A stretch of 64,000 nucleotides of DNA from Clostridia bacterium (GTDB lineage Bacteria; Bacillota; Clostridia; Lachnospirales; Cellulosilyticaceae): positions 1-64,000 of the forward strand of contig JARBUI010000008.1 of NCBI GenBank assembly GCA_029239755.1, in the 5' to 3' direction. Made by a program: the position numbers and the translations under genes. Every line of letters begins with the position of its first letter. The stretch's first letter is position 1. Of this stretch, positions 58,410 to 64,000 are shown piece after piece. Under the pieces are notes generated by a model, which saw only the letters and a list, made by a program, of their open reading frames with translations, did no database searches and was not told the DNA's origin.

Positions 58410-59927
58410 ATGAAAAGGTATTTATTAGCTCATGATTTAGGAACGTCTGGTAATAAAGCAACGCTCTATACTACGGATGGGCATCTGGTAAAGAGTATAG
58501 TTTATGAATACGAAACACACTTTTTTAACAGTAATTGGGCAGAGCAAGATCCAGAAGCATGGTGGCAGGCAGTTGCAGAAACTACAAAAGCCATACTAAC
58601 AGATATAAGCAGTAAAGACGTAGCAGCAGTTGCATTCAGCGGTCAAATGCAAGGGTGTGTATGTGTAGACCAGACAGGAAATGCTTTAAGACCAGCTATT
58701 ATTTGGGCAGATCAACGAGCGCAGAAAGAAACGCTGGAACTTGTTAATCAAATAGGGATGGAGTCCTTTTATAAAATAACAGGGCATAGACCGAGCCCAG
58801 CCTATAGTATTGAAAAATTAATGTGGATTAAAAATAATGAGCCGGAAGTTTATCATAAGACTTACAAAATGCTGCTTTGCAAGGACTATATGATATTGAA
58901 GTTAACAGGGAAATATGCTACAGACTATTCAGATGCTTCAGGAACAAATGCTCTTGATTTAAATACAATGTCATGGTCTGAGGAAATCATAAATGCTGCA
59001 GGAATAGATAAAGATAAACTGCCAATTCTTGCTGCCTCAACACAAATTATAGGGGGAGTGACAAGTGAGGCTGCTAAAGTGACAGGGCTGTGTACTGGCA
59101 CACCTATCGTTATGGGAGGCGGGGATGGTGCTTGTGCAGCAGTTGGAGCAGCGTGTATTCAGGTAGGAGATACCTATAGCTGTGTAGGCTCGTCAGCCTG
59201 GATTGCTCTTACAATGGATAAACCCATTTATGATGAAGATATGAAAACCTTTAACTTTGCTCATCTTATCCCAGGCCTTGTGATGCCATGTGGGACTATG
59301 CAAACAGGAGGGGCTTCTTACAGCTGGCTTAAAAACGAACTCGCTTCCTTTGAGGTCCTAGAGGCTAAAAGACTGGGTAAGAGTGCCTATGATTTAATTA
59401 ACGAAAAAGCAAAAAGTGCCCCAGCTGGAGCGAATGGCATTCTTTATCTCCCATATCTTCTAGGGGAGAGGAGCCCTAGATGGAATGTCAATGCAAAAGG
59501 AGCTTTTATTGGACTTAAAATGGAAAGTAAAAGAGAAGATATTTTTAGATCAGTATTAGAGGGGGTAGCTTTTAATCTTAATGTCATTTTAAATTCTTTT
59601 AAAAAGCATATAAGTGTAAAGGAAATGGTAGTTATAGGAGGAGGGGCAAAAGGTGAACTATGGAGACAGATCATGGCAGATATGTACGGTATTCCGATCC
59701 TTAAGCCCAACTATCTGGAAGAAGCTACCTCTATGGGAGCTGCAATAGCTGCAGGTGTTGGAGCAGGAATATTTGATAGTTTTGATGTTATTCATGAGTT
59801 CTTAAAAATAGAGGATAAGGTTTATCCAAATAGGGACAATACACAAGTTTATGACAAGATGCTTCCTATCTTCAATGAGTGCTATGAATCACTTGTAGGG
59901 GTATACGAAAAATTGTCTAAATTATAA
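58410..59927 (+). CDS. xylB: Xylulokinase-type FGGY carbohydrate kinase
   Basis: A 505-residue FGGY kinase. It opens L-L-A-H-D-L-G-T-S-G-N-K-A (about residues 4-16), contains F-S-G-Q-M-Q-G near 88-94 and A-D-Q-R-A near 109-113 as in xylulokinases, and the FGGY C-terminal signature lies around G-E-R-S-P-R-W-N near 353-360. It should phosphorylate a ketopentose or similar sugar at the expense of ATP. XylB is the nearest known type, but the aldolase behind it suggests a possible hexulose substrate. AAGGAAGG lies upstream. Confidence 0.8.
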   Translation: MKRYLLAHDLGTSGNKATLYTTDGHLVKSIVYEYETHFFNSNWAEQDPEAWWQAVAETTKAILTDISSKDVAAVAFSGQMQGCVCVDQTGNALRPAIIWADQRAQKETLELVNQIGMESFYKITGHRPSPAYSIEKLMWIKNNEPEVYHKTYKMLLCKDYMILKLTGKYATDYSDASGTNALDLNTMSWSEEIINAAGIDKDKLPILAASTQIIGGVTSEAAKVTGLCTGTPIVMGGGDGACAAVGAACIQVGDTYSCVGSSAWIALTMDKPIYDEDMKTFNFAHLIPGLVMPCGTMQTGGASYSWLKNELASFEVLEAKRLGKSAYDLINEKAKSAPAGANGILYLPYLLGERSPRWNVNAKGAFIGLKMESKREDIFRSVLEGVAFNLNVILNSFKKHISVKEMVVIGGGAKGELWRQIMADMYGIPILKPNYLEEATSMGAAIAAGVGAGIFDSFDVIHEFLKIEDKVYPNRDNTQVYDKMLPIFNECYESLVGVYEKLSKL

Positions 59928-59973
59928 TAGAATAAATGACAATAAAATAAATGACAATAAAAGGAGAAGAAAA

Positions 59974-60651
59974 ATGAGAATTTATATTGATTCAGCAAAT
60001 ATAGAAGATATCACAAGAATAATTGCAAAGTTTCCGGTAGATGGAGTGACAACTAATCCCTCTCTGCTGGCAAGAGAAAAAAATAATCCATTAGAGCAGC
60101 TCAAAAAAATAAAGGGTGTTTTAGAAGAACAGATGGAACTGCATGCACAAGTTTTATCCCAGAATGCAGAAGATATGATTAGCGAGGCAGAATATATGCA
60201 TGCGCAATTAGGAAAGGAGACTTTTATTAAAATACCTGTTACTCATGAAGGAATAAAAGCAATGAAGTATTTAAATAAGTCAGGTGTTAACATAACAGCT
60301 ACTGCTATTTACACACCAATGCAGGCTGTTATGGCTGCAAAAGCAGGGGCAAAATGGACGGCGCCGTATGTTAATAGATTAGATATGATAGGTGCAAATG
60401 GTGTACAAGTGGCTATCGACATACATAATATACTCACAAAGATGAATGTTAAAACAGAGCTTTTAGCAGCAAGCTTTAAAAATGTGGAGCAAATTCTTAA
60501 ACTTGCAGAGGTTGGCGTGGGTTCTGTAACTGTGGCGCCAGAACTCTTAGAACAACTCTTATACCATCCACTTACAGATAAAGCGGTTGCAGACTTTACT
60601 AATGACTTCGAAAGTATTACAGCTAAAGGTACAACGATGCGTCATTTGTAA
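59974..60651 (+). CDS. fsa: Fructose-6-phosphate aldolase/transaldolase-like (MipB/TalC) enzyme
   Basis: A 225-residue class I aldolase, the short form. D-S-A-N at residues 5-8, G-V-T-T-N-P-S-L near 24-31, and F-I-K-I-P-V-T near 85-91 with the Schiff-base lysine at 87. A-P-Y-V-N-R near 128-133 keeps the tyrosine seen in fructose-6-phosphate aldolase, where true transaldolase has phenylalanine. It could split a ketohexose 6-phosphate to dihydroxyacetone and glyceraldehyde 3-phosphate or act as transaldolase. AAAGGAGAAG lies upstream; it follows the kinase gene by 46 bases. Confidence 0.85.
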   Translation: MRIYIDSANIEDITRIIAKFPVDGVTTNPSLLAREKNNPLEQLKKIKGVLEEQMELHAQVLSQNAEDMISEAEYMHAQLGKETFIKIPVTHEGIKAMKYLNKSGVNITATAIYTPMQAVMAAKAGAKWTAPYVNRLDMIGANGVQVAIDIHNILTKMNVKTELLAASFKNVEQILKLAEVGVGSVTVAPELLEQLLYHPLTDKAVADFTNDFESITAKGTTMRHL

Positions 60652-60693
60652 GGTAAAGAATAGAGAAAAAGCTAAAATTAAATATTAAAATTT

Positions 60694-60723
60694 AAGTCGC
60701 AGTGCTTTGTCCTGCGACTTTTT
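60694..60723 (+). terminator. Intrinsic terminator
   Basis: AAGTCGCAG and CTGCGACTT pair perfectly around TGCTTTGTC, followed by TTT. Confidence 0.9.
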
Positions 60724-60757
60724 CTTTACATAACTAAAATTGGATTTTATTAAATGT

Positions 60758-60785
60758 TTGATAAATTGAAAAGTAATGGTATAAT
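60758..60785 (+). promoter_or_regulatory. Probable promoter of the NSS transporter gene
   Basis: TTGATA (60758-60763) and TATAAT (60780-60785) are separated by 16 bases, about 40 bases before the start codon. Confidence 0.6.
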
Positions 60786-60822
60786 ATCACTTGGAACATT
60801 TTATGACATAAGGAGATAGATT

Positions 60823-62175
60823 ATGACGAAAAGAAGTGAGTTTTCTAGTAAGCTTGGTTTTGTACTTGCAGCAGCAGGTTCAGCAGTAGGTCTTGGAAAT
60901 ATTTGGAGGTTTCCTTACTTAGCTGCAAAGTATGGTGGTGGATTGTTTTTACTTATTTATTTATTCTTTGTAATAACTTTTGGATTTGCAATTATGACAG
61001 TAGAAATTGCAATAGGCAGAAAAACAAAATTAAGTCCAATTGGTGCGTACACAGCTTTAAGTAAAAAGTATGGTTTTATTGGTATTATTGCTTCAGTTGT
61101 AGCTTTTTTAATATTACCTTACTATAGTGTTATTGGTGGATGGGTAATTAAATACTTTGCTACCTTTTTAATGGGTGGACAGAGTGCGACTTCTCAGGAT
61201 ACATTTTTTACATCATTTATTTCTTCGCCGGTAGAACCGATGTTATGGCAGATTTTATTTGTTTTGGCTACTTTAGGCGTTATTTTAAAAGGTGTAAAGG
61301 ATGGTATAGAAAAAGCCAGCAAAATACTTATGCCTATGCTGGTCGTTCTTTCAGTTATTGTTGCAGTTTATTCAGTTAGTCTGCCAGGAGCTATGGAAGG
61401 TGTAAAATACTTCCTTATACCAGATTTTTCACGTTTTTCAGTACAGTCAGTTCTGGCAGCATTAGGACAAATGTTTTATTCTTTATCACTTGCAATGGGG
61501 ATTATGATAACCTATGGCTCATATCTAAGCAAAGAAGATGATATTGAAAAATCTGTTAAGCAGATTGAGTTTTTTGATGCAGGTATCGCAATACTTGCAG
61601 GGTTTATGGTTATTCCAGCAGTATTTGCATTTTCAGGAGGAAATGAAGAGGCTTTAAGTGCTGGTCCAGGACTTATGTTTGTTACACTTCCAAAGGTATT
61701 TAATACGATGGGAATGAGCAGACTGGTAGGAAGTTTATTCTTTTTACTTGTTCTTTTTGCAGCTTTAACATCTTCAATATCACTTATGGAAGCTGTTGTT
61801 TCAACAGTTTGCGATCAATTTAAACTGGAAAGAAAGAAAGCATCAATTCTTATTGCCATAACAGCCATAGTGCTTGGGATACCATCATCATTAGGCAATG
61901 GTATTTGGAGCAGCTTTAAAATTCTTAACATGGATTTCTTAAGTTTAATGGACTTCCTTACAAATGCAGTACTTATGCCTATTGGGGCACTGCTTACTTG
62001 TATTTTTGTAGCCTATGTAATAGGTGTAGACGTTGTATCGGATGAAGTAAAATTATCTTCAAAGTTTAAAAGAGAAAAAGTTTTTAAAGTGATGCTAAAA
62101 TATATTGCACCTATTTGTATTATTGCGATACTTGTAAGTTCAGTATTATCAGCATTTGGCATTATCGTATTATAA
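60823..62175 (+). CDS. Neurotransmitter:sodium symporter family transporter
   Basis: A 450-residue transporter of the NSS (SNF) family with about eleven or twelve membrane segments. The first helix has the sodium-site signature A-A-A-G-S-A-V-G-L-G-N-I-W-R-F-P-Y (about residues 16-32). Bacterial homologues such as LeuT and MhsT import amino acids with Na+; the particular amino acid is not evident. AAGGAG lies 7 bases upstream. A terminator closes it as a one-gene unit. Confidence 0.92.
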   Translation: MTKRSEFSSKLGFVLAAAGSAVGLGNIWRFPYLAAKYGGGLFLLIYLFFVITFGFAIMTVEIAIGRKTKLSPIGAYTALSKKYGFIGIIASVVAFLILPYYSVIGGWVIKYFATFLMGGQSATSQDTFFTSFISSPVEPMLWQILFVLATLGVILKGVKDGIEKASKILMPMLVVLSVIVAVYSVSLPGAMEGVKYFLIPDFSRFSVQSVLAALGQMFYSLSLAMGIMITYGSYLSKEDDIEKSVKQIEFFDAGIAILAGFMVIPAVFAFSGGNEEALSAGPGLMFVTLPKVFNTMGMSRLVGSLFFLLVLFAALTSSISLMEAVVSTVCDQFKLERKKASILIAITAIVLGIPSSLGNGIWSSFKILNMDFLSLMDFLTNAVLMPIGALLTCIFVAYVIGVDVVSDEVKLSSKFKREKVFKVMLKYIAPICIIAILVSSVLSAFGIIVL

Positions 62176-62201
62176 TAACTCCAAAAAAATAAAAAGATTG
62201 T

Positions 62202-62239
62202 AAAAAATTGCAGTGCTTTCACCAGCGCTGCAATTTTTT
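62202..62239 (+). terminator. Bidirectional intrinsic terminator
   Basis: AAAAAATTGCAGTGCT and AGCGCTGCAATTTTTT pair over 16 bases with a single G-T/mismatch, with A- and T-runs within the arms. Confidence 0.9.
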
Positions 62240-62367
62240 ATGAAATGAAGATAAAGATTAGAATATATGATGAAGGTATGAACAAAGCTAGTAGACTTAC
62301 ATATTATATTACAAGATAATAAATAACCAGTTTATGACAAAAATATAATATTAAGGGGTGGTGGGGA

Positions 62368-63147
62368 TTGGGCACAATAAGATCTCATACACTGCGTATT
62401 GCTTTGCTTCATATTGCACCAAGAGCTGGTGAAATATTTTATAATAGAAATCAAATTAGAAGAGCCCTTGCTATTGCCGCTGGATATCAGGCTAATATAG
62501 CTGTTACGCCAGAACTTGCAGAAAGCGGTTATCTATTTACAAACCAAATAGATTTAAATGGTGTTCCCGCTTGTCCAAATGTATTTATATCTTCATTAAG
62601 ACAAGTAGCATTAAAATATGAAATGAATCTTATTATAGGATTTCCAGAAAGAGATTTGATAGAAAATGTGCTGTATAATTCAGCAGCTTATATAGATGCA
62701 TATGGCAGTATCCAAGGAATTTATAGAAAGGTACATGTAAATAGCTATGAGGGAGCTTGGGAAACGGCTGGAGATGGAGCTGTTATAAAAAAAATTGAAG
62801 GAATTCCAGCCGGGATTTTAATTGGCGAAGATATTTGTTATACAGATATAGCCTATGAATGCAGAAAAATGGGAGCAAAACTGCTTTTAGCACTAACTGC
62901 ATGGCCTAGAGTTGAATGGAATGTGAGTAAAGAATGGGAAAAGTGTTCAAAGTCTGCTGGACTGCCTCTTGTTGTCTGTAATCGTACAGGGAGTGAAGGC
63001 AGGATAGATTTCACACTAGGGGAAAGTGTAGTAGCCACTCCCAATAAAATCATATATACTTTTACAACTAGAGCCCCTATGGTTTTTGTTATTGATTTTA
63101 ATCCAGCAACTCATGCTTTTTCATTTGTAGGAAGTATGAGACTATAG
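62368..63147 (+). CDS. Carbon-nitrogen hydrolase (nitrilase superfamily)
   Basis: A 259-residue amidase-type enzyme. The catalytic triad is recognisable: Glu in V-T-P-E-L-A-E-S-G-Y (about residue 49), Lys in I-Y-R-K-V-H-V (about 123) and Cys in G-E-D-I-C-Y-T-D (about 158). Members hydrolyse amides or omega-amides; the substrate cannot be named. The start is TTG 62368 behind GGGGTGGTGGGG; no ATG is better placed. It is a single gene near an amino acid transporter, without proof of linkage. Confidence 0.85.
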   Translation: MGTIRSHTLRIALLHIAPRAGEIFYNRNQIRRALAIAAGYQANIAVTPELAESGYLFTNQIDLNGVPACPNVFISSLRQVALKYEMNLIIGFPERDLIENVLYNSAAYIDAYGSIQGIYRKVHVNSYEGAWETAGDGAVIKKIEGIPAGILIGEDICYTDIAYECRKMGAKLLLALTAWPRVEWNVSKEWEKCSKSAGLPLVVCNRTGSEGRIDFTLGESVVATPNKIIYTFTTRAPMVFVIDFNPATHAFSFVGSMRL

Positions 63148-63169
63148 TAAAAATTATTCTATATATTAT

Positions 63170-63198
63170 TTGACATTAAAAAAAGAAAGGTATATAAT
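63170..63198 (+). promoter_or_regulatory. Consensus sigma-A promoter
   Basis: TTGACA (63170-63175) and TATAAT (63193-63198), both perfect, with a 17-base spacer. It is the best promoter in the window and fires into non-coding DNA. Confidence 0.9.
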
Positions 63199-63204
63199 CA
63201 TTTT

Positions 63205-63493
63205 TAGTTAGTAGGTAGATATAAAAAAATGAAGAGGTGTTTGATGAGCGTCGTAGTATCTAAATAGATGAAATAAATAATGTAAACAAAGTCTGTAAAA
63301 ATGGGAGTGTCAAGCTCTTTATTTATTATGGGTTAGTTTGCAAATCTATAGAGATACAAAACCGCAAAAAACTAAGGTATATTATCTATACCTCTCTTTC
63401 ATAATAAGCTCAAAGGCTGATTTGATGCATACGAGCTATATTTATAAGAAAATGTTTAGTCAAGCTGCGTGTTAATTGTACGCAGCTTTTTTG
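63205..63493 (+). ncRNA. Candidate structured non-coding RNA, class unknown
   Basis: From the expected start at about 63205 to the terminator at 63462-63493 lie about 290 bases with stop codons in all frames. Hairpins include GGTATA/TATACC (63376-63392) and AGCTC/GAGCT (about 63408-63437). GTAGGTAGATA (63211-63221) can pair with TATCTACCTAC (63520-63530), beyond the terminator, so terminated and read-through forms would fold differently. I see no tmRNA, RNase P, SRP, T-box or known riboswitch signature. 6S or raiA-type RNA are alternatives I cannot exclude. Confidence 0.5.
63462..63493 (+). terminator. Intrinsic terminator of the candidate RNA
   Basis: AAGCTGCGT and ACGCAGCTT pair perfectly over nine bases around GTTAATTGT, followed by TTTT. 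Confidence 0.92.
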
Positions 63494-63604
63494 ATGTGCA
63501 TGTGATTAGATACCAAGGCTATCTACCTACATTGCGGTATGTGTCTTTGTAGTACGCTGTTAAAAAGTCTTTATAGATTTCATGAAAGAGGAGCGATTAT
63601 AAAA

Positions 63605-64000
63605 ATGCATAATAATACTTTTGAAAAGTTACAATACAATGAGCTTAAAAATATTGTAAAAGATTACTGCGTAAGCAGTCTAGGTAAAAAATTAATGGAT
63701 CATTTAATGCCAAACGGCAGTAAGGCAGTTGTAGAAAATAGATTAAAGGAAACAAGTGAAGCAAGAAAGCTTTTTGACTATTCAGGAACGATTCCGCTCC
63801 AAGGAATTATGAATATAGAAGATATTATTCAGAAAGTTGAAAAAGACATTGTACTTGATGCAGAACTTTTAAGCTACGTGGCGGCTTTTTTAAGAGGATG
63901 CAGAAAAATCAAAAATTATATGAAGGATAAAACATTTTATGCGCCTATTCTCTGCAGCTATAGCATGGGGATAGAAGAATTAAAAACATTAGAAGAAGAG
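63605..64000 (+). CDS. MutS2-type DNA mismatch repair family protein, 5' part
   Basis: The first 132 codons of a gene that runs off the window. N-N-T-F-E-K-L-Q-Y-N-E-L-K (residues 3-15), Y-C-V-S-S-L-G-K-K-L near 23-32 and E-A-R-K-L-F-D-Y-S-G-T-I-P-L-Q-G-I near 51-67 match the N-terminal domain of MutS2 or a MutS-domain-V paralogue. MutS2 splits collided ribosomes and suppresses recombination. The ATPase and Smr regions lie outside, so true mutS2 cannot be told from a paralogue. AGAGGAG lies 10 bases upstream. Confidence 0.8.
   Translation, partial: MHNNTFEKLQYNELKNIVKDYCVSSLGKKLMDHLMPNGSKAVVENRLKETSEARKLFDYSGTIPLQGIMNIEDIIQKVEKDIVLDAELLSYVAAFLRGCRKIKNYMKDKTFYAPILCSYSMGIEELKTLEEE

Larger units (their letters stand above)
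63148..63604 (+). other. Non-coding stretch with a transcribed structured region
   Basis: This 457-base gap holds no convincing coding frame. It has a perfect promoter at 63170-63198, a structured region with a terminator ending near 63493, and then about 110 bases up to the mutS2-type gene. The last part includes TATCTACCTAC (63520-63530), an exact complement of the 5' end of the structured region. Confidence 0.8.

Noticed and set aside
63205-63600. T-box riboswitch ahead of the mutS2-type gene
   Set aside because: No TGG-ACC-type T-box sequence and no fitting downstream aminoacyl-tRNA synthetase or amino acid gene.
1-64000. CRISPR arrays, tRNA and rRNA genes, insertion sequences, prophage
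   Set aside because: No regularly spaced repeats, cloverleaf genes, rRNA segments, transposase, integrase or phage structural genes were recognised in either strand.

Overview
The window is AT-rich DNA from a low-GC, Gram-positive anaerobe of the class Clostridia. Supporting signs are strong AGGAGG-type ribosome binding sites, near-consensus sigma-A promoters, a SAM-I (S-box) leader upstream of metNIQ, YesMN-type two-component genes, and DUF3793, DUF342, PadR and MutS2 family proteins. A relative of Lachnospirales/Cellulosilyticum is plausible, but no rRNA or marker is present to prove it. Nearly all genes lie on the + strand; the exceptions are a phosphohexomutase, a small lipoprotein and prfC. 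No tRNA, rRNA, CRISPR array, transposase or phage gene was recognised.

Positions 1-10.3 kb, with a possible outlier near 15.4-16.1 kb, look like an accessory gene-cassette region. It holds a run of small unrelated single genes in one orientation: four intact GNAT acetyltransferases, a dihydrofolate reductase-like protein, an ICMT-like methyltransferase, RidA, a 5'-truncated C_GCAxxG_C_C protein, a VOC protein, a lipoprotein, a PNPOx-like protein, a membrane-anchored protein, an EFR1 ferredoxin and an HXXEE protein. Many are separated by imperfect palindromes or dispersed repeats ending in CGTT-type cores, which resemble integron attC sites. Gene remnants lie between them. No integrase is in the window. 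DegV, with its own promoter and terminator, sits inside the region.

Positions 11-16 kb hold a ketopantoate reductase-like gene with a tocopherol cyclase-like gene, then DUF362, DUF2812, a Cys-rich pentapeptide protein and a DUF7010 membrane protein. Positions 16-21 kb hold a dCACHE-GGDEF-EAL c-di-GMP enzyme, a PQQ-type sugar dehydrogenase and a TrkA_C membrane protein. Positions 21-30 kb look like a sugar-phosphate module: a divergent phosphohexomutase, a binding protein, ATPase and fused permease of the AfuABC/FbpABC class, a YesM kinase, a YesN regulator and a HAD phosphatase.

Positions 30-39 kb carry a PadR-regulated membrane protein, lipoproteins, two flavodoxin-like reductases, DUF1638, prfC, a UPF0303 protein and aroE. 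Positions 39-45 kb carry DUF342 (FapA), a triple-GAF protein and a secreted GHL10-SH3b3 protein. Positions 45-51 kb carry an MFS transporter, a HAD-IB phosphatase and metNIQ behind a SAM-I riboswitch.

Positions 50.7-55.6 kb form an iron operon with three Fur boxes: feoA, feoA, feoB, fur, a FeoB-associated Cys-rich peptide, DUF2325, a flavodoxin and DUF3793. Next come an MCP with an HD-GYP protein, a GntR-xylulokinase-FSA sugar operon, an NSS transporter, a nitrilase-family amidase, a roughly 290-nt candidate structured RNA with its own promoter and terminator, and the start of a mutS2-type gene cut by the window end.
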